Counted from the first letter of the stretch, positions 15,073-23,858 are shown. The stretch is 34,281 bases of DNA from Candidatus Levybacteria bacterium RIFCSPHIGHO2_01_FULL_38_26 (GCA_001782075.1 MFNO01000027.1:1-34281), one strand, 5' to 3'. Program-made: numbers and translations. The notes: generated by a model not told the origin, from the sequence alone.

Positions 15073-15716
15073 TCAAGTCTTTGCAAAAAATAAAACATTA
15101 TTTTTATTGGCTCTCAAAAGGAGAATATAAACCCCAAGAATTCTGGAACAAGTGGGGAAAAACATTTATTGACGATCCCATACAAAGCAATCTTTACCCT
15201 CAGCATAAATGGCTGATTAAGATCATTGGTAAAGAAAAACCAAAAACTCTCCTTGAAGTTGGCTGCGGATTTGGAAGAAACATAAAATATATAGTAGAAA
15301 ACTACAGCCATCCGCTAGAGATAACCGGCACGGACATAAGCAAGCCCATGCTCACAACCGCCAAGAACTACCTTAAAAAAGTCCCTAGAAGCAGATTTTT
15401 GCTGCGCAAGGCAAACGTTCTCGACCTCCCGTTTAAAAACCGCTCTTTTGACATGGTTCTTTGTCATGGAGTGCTTATGCATGTAAAACCAAAAGAAATT
15501 AAAAAAGCCATAAAAGAACTTCTTCGAGTATCAAAAAAGTCCTTAATTGTGGTCGAGCAAAACGATGCTGTAAAACCGTTAAGACAAAAGAATTATCAAA
15601 AAATTAATTATTATACCTACTCCTATCCCTATAAGTATTTATTTCGATCATTAGGTGGAAAAATAGAAGAATATCGAAGAAACAAAGAACTTGATTGGTT
15701 TCTGGTTAAAGTCTAA
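15069..15716 (+). CDS. SAM-dependent methyltransferase, class I
   Basis: The protein has 215 residues. Motif I is LLEVGCGFGRNIKYI (about 57-71), followed by the acidic loop ITGTDISKPML and motif IV-like FDMVLCHGVLMHV. Together they identify a Rossmann-fold class I methyltransferase of the Methyltransf_11/25 type. The N-terminal 45 residues are basic and contain EFWNKWGKTF, seen in methyltransferases of surface-polysaccharide clusters. It starts in ATGA overlap with the glycosyltransferase gene. The substrate is unknown, probably a sugar or glycan carrier. Confidence 0.85.
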   Translation: MIKSLQKIKHYFYWLSKGEYKPQEFWNKWGKTFIDDPIQSNLYPQHKWLIKIIGKEKPKTLLEVGCGFGRNIKYIVENYSHPLEITGTDISKPMLTTAKNYLKKVPRSRFLLRKANVLDLPFKNRSFDMVLCHGVLMHVKPKEIKKAIKELLRVSKKSLIVVEQNDAVKPLRQKNYQKINYYTYSYPYKYLFRSLGGKIEEYRRNKELDWFLVKV

Positions 15717-15721
15717 ACTAT

Positions 15722-16342
15722 CTAACTTTTTCTTAAAACTAGCGTATAAGCGTCTCTTCTTAAACCATGCAGTCCGTACTGATAAAGAAAACTTGATATA
15801 ATTCGACCTGCTTTGGTAGGCATTGGAACTGGTCTGTAGCGCCAATACAAATCCAACAACTCAAACCTGCCTCCTACTTCTCCCAATGTTTTCTCTTTTC
15901 CCTCTACGCACAAGTATCTTATTAAGCTCTCTGGATTATACGGTTTGATATGAGTAAAATCATTGTAAAACCCATGCCACAGAATAGGAGTTGATAGCAG
16001 GAAAATTCCATTTTTTTTTAATACTCTGGAGACCTCAGAGAGCATCTTATGAGCTTGACTTGGATACATATGCTCTATGACATGGCAGCAGTGAACGCCG
16101 TCAAAAAAGTTATTTGCAAAAGGCAGCTTTGTAGCTTCTCCTAAAACCACATTCAATTTATTTTTCCTGCAAATTTGAATGCTTTTTTTGTTGCTGTCAA
16201 TACCAATAATGTTTTTTGGAGAAAGTCTCATAAACTCTCCCTCACCGCATCCAATATCCAAGATTTTTTTGCAGTCTTTTAAATAAAAAAATTCTCTCTT
16301 TAGGAGATATTCTTGCTGGTAGTTTTTAAAACCTATTCCCAT
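15722..16342 (-). CDS. SAM-dependent methyltransferase, class I
   Basis: The protein has 206 residues. Motif I ILDIGCGEGEFMRL (about 27-40), acidic loop IIGIDSNKKSI, and motif IV FDGVHCCHVIEHMYPSQAHKML define a Methyltransf_11-like enzyme. The C-terminal region LSTPILWHGFYNDFTHIKPYNPESL resembles methyltransferases of polysaccharide and ubiquinone-like pathways. It converges on the preceding methyltransferase gene with only 5 bp between stops and no visible terminator. The substrate is unknown. Confidence 0.85.
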   Translation of the reverse strand: MGIGFKNYQQEYLLKREFFYLKDCKKILDIGCGEGEFMRLSPKNIIGIDSNKKSIQICRKNKLNVVLGEATKLPFANNFFDGVHCCHVIEHMYPSQAHKMLSEVSRVLKKNGIFLLSTPILWHGFYNDFTHIKPYNPESLIRYLCVEGKEKTLGEVGGRFELLDLYWRYRPVPMPTKAGRIISSFLYQYGLHGLRRDAYTLVLRKS

Positions 16343-16366
16343 TTACTTGAAATCCTATCATATCTT

Positions 16367-16383
16367 ATCATATTTAATATGAT
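16367..16383. promoter_or_regulatory. Perfect palindrome upstream of the Fic-HTH gene (candidate operator)
   Basis: ATCATATTTAATATGAT is palindromic around its central base and ends 6 bp before the ATG at 16390. Related TATCAT units lie just to its left. The adjacent protein ends in a winged helix-turn-helix, so autoregulation by binding here is plausible. It also lies upstream of the divergent methyltransferase. Confidence 0.5.
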
Positions 16384-16389
16384 ACAATT

Positions 16390-17331
16390 ATGATAAGTTT
16401 ATACGCACAGGCTATGATAAATTTTTCGTACAACTTGTCTCCTATTTTAAAAAATAATCTGGGGAGCATTGAACTATTGCGCCAAAAAATTCTTCTAACT
16501 CCCCTTTCTCCAAAAACAGAACTTCATTTACGCTTTGAGGCGACCGCAAGTCGCATCTACTGGGCCTTGATCTTCTCAAAACAAAAATCAATAAATAAAA
16601 GTAAAGTAACAAAACTAATTATTAACCGCCAGGAAAAAGAAAAGCTTAAGAAAGAAGACCAGGAAGTTCTAAAATACAAAAGAGCTCTTGATTATATTGG
16701 ACAAAATTGGCTTGTTGCTAAAAAATTGGTCACGCCAAAAGATGTAATTAACCTTCATAAAATTGCTTCTTTTGGCAGATTTAATTCCTCAGAAAAAAAC
16801 CTAAAACAGCTGTTGGACTATCTTCAAAAAGCATCCGATCATCCGGTTGTCCAAGCCGCGGTTACCTACATTCAAATAATAAATATGGCTCCTTTTACCC
16901 ATGGAAATACTAAAGCAGCATCGCTTCTGGCTCTACTTTTTCTTTATAAAGCAGGTTATGATTTCAGAGGATTTCTGGTTCTGGAGCAGTGCTGGCATCC
17001 TGACCTTATTATCTATAGAGATAATCTAACGCCGCTTCTTGAGGACTTTTCAAAAATCCTGGCAAATAAATTGGAGAAAACTGCAAGTCTTGAACCAGGA
17101 ACATACGAACCTATGGTTGGAGTACCAGAAAATTTCTGGGAGCTTTCTGAGCGTCAAAAAGAAATTTTAACCTACCTGGAGCAACCCAACTCCTCAATTA
17201 CCAATAAAAAAGTTCAGAAGTTTTTCGGAGTCTCCCAGATTACAGCCTCAAGAGATCTAGCTAAACTTGCTAATCTAGGACTCCTCTTTATCCACGGAAA
17301 AGGAAGATCGGTCTTTTATACGAAAGTATAA
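16390..17331 (+). CDS. Fic-fold protein with degenerate catalytic motif and C-terminal winged HTH
   Basis: The protein has 313 residues. The Fic core is visible from the helix preceding residue 166. At 167-178 the sequence APFTHGNTKAAS stands where active Fic proteins have HPFx[D/E]GNGRxxR: the catalytic His is Ala167, the acidic residue His171, and the GR pair Thr-Lys. The usual inhibitory helix motif (SxIEG) is SRIYW at 55-59, so its Glu is gone too. Residues about 255-313 form a DeoR-like winged HTH. I infer a non-AMPylating descendant used as a DNA-binding regulator. A start at Met9 (16414) is possible. Confidence 0.72.
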   Translation: MISLYAQAMINFSYNLSPILKNNLGSIELLRQKILLTPLSPKTELHLRFEATASRIYWALIFSKQKSINKSKVTKLIINRQEKEKLKKEDQEVLKYKRALDYIGQNWLVAKKLVTPKDVINLHKIASFGRFNSSEKNLKQLLDYLQKASDHPVVQAAVTYIQIINMAPFTHGNTKAASLLALLFLYKAGYDFRGFLVLEQCWHPDLIIYRDNLTPLLEDFSKILANKLEKTASLEPGTYEPMVGVPENFWELSERQKEILTYLEQPNSSITNKKVQKFFGVSQITASRDLAKLANLGLLFIHGKGRSVFYTKV

Positions 17332-17347
17332 TAAATTTAGATTTGGT

Positions 17348-18799
17348 CTAACCTGCGGTAACTGCGCTTCTTACAAACTCCTGTGCCCATTCATAGATAT
17401 TTTTCTCATCCAAAACTTCTGCCATATTTTTTATCCTCTTTATTTTTTCAGCATCGCTCATTTCAAGGCCTTTTTTTATAGCGCCCACAACCTGATCTAT
17501 ATCGTATGGATTTACTATTAGTGCCTGTGTTAAGTCTATCGCGGAACCGGCAAACTGAGAAAGTACAAGCATACCAGGAGTCTTTGCAAAAAAAGAAGCA
17601 ACCACGAATTCTTTTGAAACCAGATTCATACCGTCATCCAAAGGCGTCACGAGACAAATATCTGCTTTGTTATAAAAATTAACTATTTTTTCTCTGGAAA
17701 ATAATTTGTAAATAAGATGAATCGGCTGCCATTTATTTGTCCCGTATTTTTTGTTGATAAGCTTAGCCGAAGCCTCTATTTCTTTTTTAAGAGTTTCGTA
17801 GGCTGGAATTTTCTCCCTTGAGGGAGCAAGAATTCCCGCGTAAACTACTTTGCCTATATATTGGCTGTTCCTTTCAAAAAATCTGTCAATTGCCATCAGT
17901 CTTACTTTTAGCCCTTTTGTATAATCCAGCCTATCAACTCCTAAGATCATCCTATTTCCATCTGTTAAAAATCCATTAATGCCGTTTTCCTTGCTTCCAA
18001 TCTGTTCTTTATCAATCAGTGACTTAATTACATCTGTGTCTATTCCCATAGGAAGATTTTTAACCGTTGTCAAGCTTCCGTTGTAATGAATTGTACTGGT
18101 CTCCTCATCAATTCTTGCTTCAAGCTCCCGTCTCACCGTATCTAGGAAGTTCCTCGCCTGATAACCTCTATGAAATGCTAATAAATCACACTTCAAGATG
18201 CTTTCCAGAATATCTTTTTTCCATGGCAGTATACGGAACACTTCCCATCTGGGCCAGGGAATATGCCAGAACATCGCGATTTTGGTATTTTTTGGCTTAT
18301 CAAGATATTTAGGAACAAGACAAAGCTGATAATCGTTCACCCATACAAAAGTCTTCCCTTTAATCTCTTCTTTTATGCTCTGGGCAAATTTTTGATTTAC
18401 TTTTTTAAATCCTTCATACCATTTTTTGTGGAACGCAGGTCTTTCCCAGGCAACATGACAAAGGGGCCAAAGAGTTTGATTTGAGAAGCCGTAATAATAA
18501 GAATCTATATCTTCTTGGCTAAAAAAAAGTCTCTTGAGGGTGTATTTCCCATCTAGATCATCTACCTCTAATCTGCTATCTTCAAGTTTTTTTTCTACGT
18601 CATTTTTACCACGGGCTATATAAACAGCACCAGAGGCTTTTGCTATTGGGTCCAAGGCAACCGACACTCCGCCTGCCGGGATTTTCTCTATAATCGTATC
18701 TCCTTTTTTCTCTGCAATACGCGTCTCCGCGTCAGCAGCGATTATGGTCTTAACTTTCTGATTTTTGAAAAAATCTTTAAGATCGGGGTACGAAATCAT
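17348..18799 (-). CDS. otsA: GT20 glycosyltransferase, trehalose-6-phosphate synthase-like
   Basis: The protein has 483 residues, normal for OtsA. Motifs in order: AGGVSVALDPIAKASGAVYI (42-61, the N-terminal glycine loop region), YYYGFSNQTLWPLCH, VWVNDYQLCLVPKYL, FWHIPWP, LPMGIDTD, GVDRLDYTKGLKVRL (donor-site Arg and Lys) and TPLDDGMNLVSKEFV. These define GT20, where UDP- or GDP-glucose is joined to glucose-6-phosphate. Glucosylglycerol-phosphate synthases share these motifs, so the acceptor is not certain. No trehalose phosphatase is seen nearby. It forms a same-strand group with the GT4 and amylo-glucosidase-like genes upstream. Confidence 0.85.
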   Translation of the reverse strand: MISYPDLKDFFKNQKVKTIIAADAETRIAEKKGDTIIEKIPAGGVSVALDPIAKASGAVYIARGKNDVEKKLEDSRLEVDDLDGKYTLKRLFFSQEDIDSYYYGFSNQTLWPLCHVAWERPAFHKKWYEGFKKVNQKFAQSIKEEIKGKTFVWVNDYQLCLVPKYLDKPKNTKIAMFWHIPWPRWEVFRILPWKKDILESILKCDLLAFHRGYQARNFLDTVRRELEARIDEETSTIHYNGSLTTVKNLPMGIDTDVIKSLIDKEQIGSKENGINGFLTDGNRMILGVDRLDYTKGLKVRLMAIDRFFERNSQYIGKVVYAGILAPSREKIPAYETLKKEIEASAKLINKKYGTNKWQPIHLIYKLFSREKIVNFYNKADICLVTPLDDGMNLVSKEFVVASFFAKTPGMLVLSQFAGSAIDLTQALIVNPYDIDQVVGAIKKGLEMSDAEKIKRIKNMAEVLDEKNIYEWAQEFVRSAVTAG

Positions 18800-18807
18800 T
18801 AAACGCT

Positions 18808-18835
18808 AGTATAGCATATTGCAAATATTTTTCAA
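18808..18835 (-). promoter_or_regulatory. Promoter of the GT20 gene, nearly leaderless
   Basis: Minus strand: TTGAAA (18835-18830), 16 nt, TATACT (18813-18808) preceded by TGC (extended -10). Eight bases separate the -10 from the ATG at 18799. Confidence 0.55.
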
Positions 18836-18841
18836 AAGAAG

Positions 18842-19936
18842 TTATTTTGAAGAAGACAAATAGGTGTTAATGTAAGTCTTCCAATTTTTCATGGCGGTGC
18901 TGTAAGCGTCTTCATAACCTTCAACCATCTTTTCTATGCTAAATTTACTCTCCACGTTGTCTCTGCAATCTCTTCTATTAAGTTGATCTACGTACTTCAT
19001 TTTCTCAACCATCTGATCTAGCGTATCTACCAAAAATCCTGTTTTACCATCGACTATAACCTCCGGAGCAGCTCCTCTATTGAATGAAATAACTGGTGTA
19101 CCAGTAGCTTGGGACTCTGCCATAACGAGCCCAAAGGGTTCCTCCCAAAGAATAGGATTAAGAAAAGCTTTTGCACCTGCCAAATATTTTGCCTTCCTAT
19201 CCGTCTCTACCTCTCCAATCCAAATAATATTTTTACCATCTATAAGAGGACTTATTTCCTTCTCATAATATTGAAGAAGGTGCGGTACGCCCCTATCCAC
19301 AACTCCCATGACATAAAGCTTAACTCCTGCCCTTTTTGCGGCCAGGATTGCCTCTTTTGTCCCCTTCAGGGGATTTATTTTTCCAAGCCAGACAAAATAG
19401 TCACTATGAGTTTCGGAGAATGGATAGCTTTTTATATCCAAGGAATTATAGACTGTTTTTATATAGTTGAGCTGGGTCGGCTTTCTTTGTGAATTTGATA
19501 TTGATGTAAAAGGAAGATCTCTGTATTTGTTCAAAACCAAATACCTGTCTTTGTTGTACGTCGGTGTTGGCACTTTAAAATGGAGAGTAAATACGACCGG
19601 GGTTTTTGAGAGAAGAGAAAGAGGAAGAGAAAGGTAGTCCTGGCTTTTGTTAACATGCATGTGGATGACATCAAATTCACCTGCTTTCTCAAAACTCTGA
19701 GCTAGATGAAAAAGAGTGTAGGAAACATTAGTCCACTCAACACTTTGTTCTCTAAGGGGCATTTCAACTGTCGGAAAAACTTTTGCTTTTACTTTTGCGT
19801 TTCTTGCCCCAAAGAAAGTAACATCATGTCCTTTGTCAACCAATCCATTGACTAAATTATAAACAACATATTCTGTCCCGCCGTAACCTTTTGGCGGGAT
19901 CTCCAGCCAAATAGGAGCAATAACGCCTATCTTCAT
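18842..19936 (-). CDS. GT4 family glycosyltransferase
   Basis: The protein has 364 residues and a GT-B fold. The N-terminus MKIGVIAPIWLEIPPKGYGGTEYVVYNLVNGL has the GGxE acceptor loop of GT4 enzymes. The donor site is PFGLVMAESQATGTPVISFNRGAAPEVI (about 266-294), with the two Glu of the EX7E motif (Glu273 and the Glu in PEVI). A middle KINPLKGTKEAI segment carries the conserved lysine. The family uses nucleotide sugars to build glycans or solutes. The neighbours (GT20 downstream, amylo-glucosidase-like upstream) suggest alpha-glucan or compatible-solute metabolism. GAGGAG lies just before the ATG. Confidence 0.85.
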   Translation of the reverse strand: MKIGVIAPIWLEIPPKGYGGTEYVVYNLVNGLVDKGHDVTFFGARNAKVKAKVFPTVEMPLREQSVEWTNVSYTLFHLAQSFEKAGEFDVIHMHVNKSQDYLSLPLSLLSKTPVVFTLHFKVPTPTYNKDRYLVLNKYRDLPFTSISNSQRKPTQLNYIKTVYNSLDIKSYPFSETHSDYFVWLGKINPLKGTKEAILAAKRAGVKLYVMGVVDRGVPHLLQYYEKEISPLIDGKNIIWIGEVETDRKAKYLAGAKAFLNPILWEEPFGLVMAESQATGTPVISFNRGAAPEVIVDGKTGFLVDTLDQMVEKMKYVDQLNRRDCRDNVESKFSIEKMVEGYEDAYSTAMKNWKTYINTYLSSSK

Positions 19937-19946
19937 TTGCTCCTCT

Positions 19947-19976
19947 ATTATAGACTAGATTTTTAGAGAATGTAAA
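19947..19976 (-). promoter_or_regulatory. Promoter of the GT4 gene
   Basis: Minus strand: TTTACA (19976-19971), 18 nt, TATAAT (19952-19947), with ten bases to the ATG at 19936. GAGGAG falls between, so the leader would be very short and start within or beside the ribosome-binding site. Confidence 0.5.
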
Positions 19977-20065
19977 TAAGTAGTTTTAACCCGTCTAAAG
20001 ATGTGGAAATAAATACTATTTAATATATCGTAATATATTAAAAGGTTAAGCAAGATATCAATTTT

Positions 20066-21748
20066 TCAAGTTCTGCTGGGAAAAACTTCCTCTTCGAGTT
20101 GTCTTTTATCTTGATCAATAGCAACTGTTGGCAACCTCTCTTGACGACCCAAAACTTGATTGCCTCTTTTATACTTGGCATCAACCATTGCCGCCACAGT
20201 CCATGCTTGGATTTCTTGAGGGGGCTGCTCAATTCTATTTCTGCGATTGTTAGTTTCATCCCATAAATCGACAATACGCGTATTTAACATTGGCTCGGGT
20301 TCGTCTCCGCCACGGGCAAACTCTGGAAATTTGTGGAATTTATCAACTACAGACCAGATCCTGCGGTTTAACTCCGCTGATAGTCCATAAAAACCATGTC
20401 TTTCAAGGCCTTGAGAGATATAATACGTATCCCACAGCCATACATTACCATTGTGATATCTACCCGGCCAAAATCTTACTTCATCGGATGCCAAAGTCCT
20501 AATACCGCTTGCAGCAAGCATTTCTTTGGAAAAAAGAGTTTTAATAACTTTATTTCGTTTGTCTAAAATTTCTGGATCATCTCCATCGAGGATTCGAGAA
20601 TTCAGTAAATGCCCCATGTTGGATGTCCGTATCTTAAGTTGCCTCAAGATACCATTGTCGTCTCGGTCAGTACCAAGAACAAAATAACCACCCTTTTCGT
20701 CTTCAACCCAAAACTTCTCCATAACCATTTTCTTTAAATTTTCAGCTCTTTTTTTAAAATCCATAACCTCATCTTTATAGACTTGTCTTTGTCCTCCTGG
20801 AAGAGCTTCCATTAATTTCTCGTATGTTTCTGATGCCCCGAGCATTGCATCGAAGGCTTGAGCTTGTACCTCAATTGAGGCAATACCTTGTTTGTGATTA
20901 GCCATTGTTCCATCTTTGTGATGATAAGAATCCCACGAGTCTTTCCAGACTTGATTTTGGTGACTTCCTTTAAATAATGCTTTGGATTCTATCAATCCTT
21001 CTTCATTTTTTACCTCAACATTTTCCCCATTTTCGTTTTCAATCATCCTATAATCCATGCGATGTTTTATCCAAGAAGTCGCAGTTTTTAATGAATCGCC
21101 AATTGTATGTTCTTGCCCGTCTTTTCCAAGAAATTGCTGGTTTAAGAAATTAATTCCTTCTGAGCTCTTCTTGCAATATTCTGAAATAGCATTAACATAA
21201 GAAACAGTAGCATCAACGGAGGCATAGTACGGCCACTCCCAACCATGTTCTTGAGTAATTCTTTGAGCAATAGAGTCGGTTGCTGGATCACGATATTCAT
21301 GGATTATTCTACCTACTTGCTCCTCACTTTTGATATTTTCCCTTACGCCCTGAAGCTGGGCAAGATTCAAAATTGTTGTTTTAAGAAGTTCGGGATAATG
21401 GTCTGAGACATCAAGGGCTACCCGAAGAGAATCCCTGCCAAACAATACCTCAAATTTCCGCAAAGCTTCTATCCCTTCATTCTCTTTTACGGCGCGTGAG
21501 GCAACGCTTGGCCCATGCAAGCCAATTTCTCGAAAGCTACCACCAACATCAACACCTGCTAATATTTTTAAAGCCTTAAGAGAAGATGGATATTCATTTG
21601 GAGTTTTTATAATTGGTGTTTCAACATTTATTACTCGCTCGCCAGGTTTTAAAAATGGAATAAAATCCGGTACTTCAGCTCTCCTATCCAAAGCAGCTGG
21701 TTTTTCGGAAATTGGTTGCATGGGCTGAATTTCTTGTTTTCCTTCCAT
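20066..21748 (-). CDS. Amylo-alpha-1,6-glucosidase-like glycoside hydrolase
   Basis: The protein has 560 residues and no signal peptide. VLFGRDSLRVAL (about 101-112), LAQLQGVRENIKSEEQVGRIIHEYRD (129-154), YYASVDATVSYVNAI (174-188), WKDSWDSYHHKDG (268-280) and IASIEVQAQAFDAM (289-302) are the ordered motifs of (alpha/alpha)6-barrel debranching-type hydrolases. Asp270 is the likely general acid, and a Trp/Glu-rich C-terminal block (RYHNGNVWLWDTYYISQG) completes the barrel. The family removes alpha-linked glucose from glycogen-like or small glycosides. Lying ahead of the GT4 and GT20 genes, it may recycle the same alpha-glucoside. The exact substrate cannot be told from sequence. Confidence 0.75.
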   Translation of the reverse strand: MEGKQEIQPMQPISEKPAALDRRAEVPDFIPFLKPGERVINVETPIIKTPNEYPSSLKALKILAGVDVGGSFREIGLHGPSVASRAVKENEGIEALRKFEVLFGRDSLRVALDVSDHYPELLKTTILNLAQLQGVRENIKSEEQVGRIIHEYRDPATDSIAQRITQEHGWEWPYYASVDATVSYVNAISEYCKKSSEGINFLNQQFLGKDGQEHTIGDSLKTATSWIKHRMDYRMIENENGENVEVKNEEGLIESKALFKGSHQNQVWKDSWDSYHHKDGTMANHKQGIASIEVQAQAFDAMLGASETYEKLMEALPGGQRQVYKDEVMDFKKRAENLKKMVMEKFWVEDEKGGYFVLGTDRDDNGILRQLKIRTSNMGHLLNSRILDGDDPEILDKRNKVIKTLFSKEMLAASGIRTLASDEVRFWPGRYHNGNVWLWDTYYISQGLERHGFYGLSAELNRRIWSVVDKFHKFPEFARGGDEPEPMLNTRIVDLWDETNNRRNRIEQPPQEIQAWTVAAMVDAKYKRGNQVLGRQERLPTVAIDQDKRQLEEEVFPSRT

Positions 21749-21754
21749 AGTGTT

Positions 21755-21763
21755 ATTTTATCA
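21755..21763 (-). promoter_or_regulatory. Extended -10 promoter of the glycoside hydrolase gene
   Basis: Minus strand TGATAAAAT (21763-21755) ends 6 bases before the ATG at 21748. No good -35 is seen. The mRNA would be leaderless. Confidence 0.5.
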
Positions 21764-21833
21764 CAACTCCTATTCCTCGAAAGTTCCAGTCTCACGCTTT
21801 TCCTAGCGATCGTTTGTCTATTGATAAGCTAAA

Positions 21834-22547
21834 TTATGGTTTTGAAGAAAACTTTTCCTTCAAAACCAACCAGGCAAATTCCAGAAGCGCCAGTTGGCGT
21901 TTGAGGCGCCACGGCTGAATGATCAAACGGAATAACCATTCAAATCCAATTTTTCTTATAAACAACGGGGCTCTTGGCACAAGGCCGATTATATAATCGA
22001 ATGATCCTCCTACTCCGATAGCGACTCTGACCGGAATCTTCTCTAAATTTTCACTGATCCAAGTTTCCTGCTTTGGCGCACCGAAAGCGACGAACAATAT
22101 GTCGATATTCGATCTTCTACTATCTATTCCCCACTCTTCTCCAACAAAAGCAATTTTAAGTTTGGGGTGTTTTTTTTGTAAGCACTCAGCTGTCTTTTCT
22201 GCTACTCCATCTCTCCCCCCAAGAAATCCCACCGTTATAGGCTTTTTGGCAACATGAAAAATCAGGTCATTCATCAAGTCAACCCCCGTTACTCTCTCTT
22301 CAAAGCTATTTCCTAAGATTCTTCCAGCCAAAATTACTCCAACACCGTCCGGCAAAGCTAAGTCTGCATTGTTTAGTACTTTCCTAAACCCACTATCCTT
22401 ATTCGCAAGAACTAAAAATTCAGGATTTGGGGTAACAACAAACAACTTTTTGTCTTTTTTTTCAAGACTTTTTAAGATATACTCTAGGATTTTTTCTTTG
22501 GTGGAGTTTGTTATGCCAACTCCGAGGATTTTTTTCTTCTCAAGCAT
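21834..22547 (-). CDS. WecG/TagA/CpsF family glycosyltransferase (GT26)
   Basis: The protein has 237 residues, the typical family length. The N-terminal KKILGVGITNSTKEKIL, the core VVTPNPEFLVLANKD with ADLALPDGVGVILAGRILG, ERVTGVDLMNDLI, GFLGGRDGVAEKTAECL, DILFVAFGAPKQETWI and VAIGVGGSFDYIIGLVPRAP are the diagnostic blocks of GT26. These enzymes add N-acetylmannosamine or a similar sugar to a lipid-linked precursor of wall teichoic acid or exopolysaccharide at the inner membrane. No other lipid-carrier gene is adjacent. A weak -10 (TATAGT, 22561-22556) lies 8 bases ahead of the ATG. Confidence 0.92.
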   Translation of the reverse strand: MLEKKKILGVGITNSTKEKILEYILKSLEKKDKKLFVVTPNPEFLVLANKDSGFRKVLNNADLALPDGVGVILAGRILGNSFEERVTGVDLMNDLIFHVAKKPITVGFLGGRDGVAEKTAECLQKKHPKLKIAFVGEEWGIDSRRSNIDILFVAFGAPKQETWISENLEKIPVRVAIGVGGSFDYIIGLVPRAPLFIRKIGFEWLFRLIIQPWRLKRQLALLEFAWLVLKEKFSSKP

Positions 22548-22786
22548 GAAAATTTACTATAAGTTAGCAATCAACATCATTGAAAATCATTATTCAAACA
22601 AATTTGAGCATTTAATATACTCAAAATCTCTCCCTGTTGACCATGCGCATAAGGCTGAAAAAATACAAGTTTTGTTTGGAATCTAAATATTATACTATAA
22701 ATCTAGAGTAATGTGAAATCTACCTAATTCTCTTTTTATCATTAAAACCTAGAAAAATAATTTTAATTAATATAGGGTTTATATAA
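22548..22786. other. AT-rich intergenic region without a convincing gene
   Basis: No strong hairpin or terminator was seen downstream of mreB. On the plus strand an ATG at 22546-22548 opens a 46-codon frame to 22686; it has no recognisable promoter or ribosome-binding site and no family match, so it is not called. Confidence 0.4.
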
Positions 22787-23800
22787 TTACTTCTTGCTTA
22801 TACTCCTCTTATAAAGATCTATGTTCTCCAATGCAACCCCAGTTCCCCTAACTACGCAAAACATAGCGTCCTCCGCGACATGACATGGAACGCCCGTAAC
22901 TTTGGTCATAAGCTTGTCAAAGTTCTTAAGCATGCTGGTGCCCCCACTCATGACTATTCCTCTGTCAATTATATCGCTTGCTAGTTCAGGCGGAGTCTCT
23001 TCAAGCACGCCTTTCGCCCCGGCAATTATGTTCATAAGCACAGGTTTAATTGCCTCGTTTACCAATACGTCTGTCAGCTCTATTGTCCTTGGCATTCCTG
23101 TTACCGTGTCTCTCCCTTTAACCTCCATCTTTACCGCCTCTTCAGCCTCATCTATTAATGCGTTTCCTATATTTATTTTTACTTCCTCAGCCGTCCTCTC
23201 GCCTATCAAAAGATTAAATTTCTTTTTTACAAAATTTGCTATAGCCTCATCTATCTTGTTTCCACCCGCTCTTACAGAATTATGAGCAACAACTCCGCCA
23301 AGAGAAATAACAGCACACTCAGTTGATCCTCCTCCCATATCCACAACCATATGTCCTGCTGGTTGTGCGATAGGAATCTTTGCTCCAATCGCTGCCGCAA
23401 GAGGCTCTTCGATAAGATAAGCAACCTTGGCCCCAGCTGCCATTGTGGCATCCAAAACCGCGCGTCTTTCAACCTGGGTAACGCCAGAGGGAATACAAAC
23501 CATGACCTCTGGTTTGAAAAATCGAGATTTGCCGCAAGCCTTGTCTATAAAATATGAAAGCATTGCTTCTGTTATTGTGTAGTCGGCAATAACCCCATCT
23601 CTCAAAGGCCTAAGAGCAACAATATTACTTGGAGTCCTTCCCAGCATTTCCTTTGCTTCATGCCCAACGGCAACTACTCGATTTTCTTCTGCTGTAACTG
23701 CAACAACTGTGGGCTCGTTTAGGACTATTCCCTGGCCTGTTAGATAAACAAGAGTATTGGCGGTACCTAAATCTATACCTACTCTTTTACTTGAAAACAT
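22787..23800 (-). CDS. mreB: Rod-shape-determining actin homologue MreB
   Basis: From the ATG at 23800 the protein has 337 residues. Phosphate-1 RVGIDLGTANTLVYL, the PTVVAV loop, NIVALRPLRDGVIADY, VMVCIPSGVTQVERRAV, the VDMGGGSTECAVISLGG phosphate-2 loop, VRAGGNKIDEAIANFVKKK and the adenosine motif GIVMSGGTSML are all present, so it should bind ATP and polymerise on the membrane to guide wall growth. An in-frame TTG at 23815 is less likely as start. MreC and MreD are not in the window. Its promoter shares a -35 box with the divergent PEGA gene, leaving a leader of about 50 nt. Confidence 0.96.
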   Translation of the reverse strand: MFSSKRVGIDLGTANTLVYLTGQGIVLNEPTVVAVTAEENRVVAVGHEAKEMLGRTPSNIVALRPLRDGVIADYTITEAMLSYFIDKACGKSRFFKPEVMVCIPSGVTQVERRAVLDATMAAGAKVAYLIEEPLAAAIGAKIPIAQPAGHMVVDMGGGSTECAVISLGGVVAHNSVRAGGNKIDEAIANFVKKKFNLLIGERTAEEVKINIGNALIDEAEEAVKMEVKGRDTVTGMPRTIELTDVLVNEAIKPVLMNIIAGAKGVLEETPPELASDIIDRGIVMSGGTSMLKNFDKLMTKVTGVPCHVAEDAMFCVVRGTGVALENIDLYKRSISKK

Positions 23801-23858
23801 AACTATATCAAACAATATACTTAATCTATCAAAATTGATTTTTAGCTTGTGTCAACCC

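Noticed and set aside
22546-22686. A 46-codon plus-strand frame beside the GT26 gene
   Set aside because: Its ATG overlaps the GT26 start codon region, no promoter or ribosome-binding site is seen, and AT-rich gaps often hold such frames by chance.
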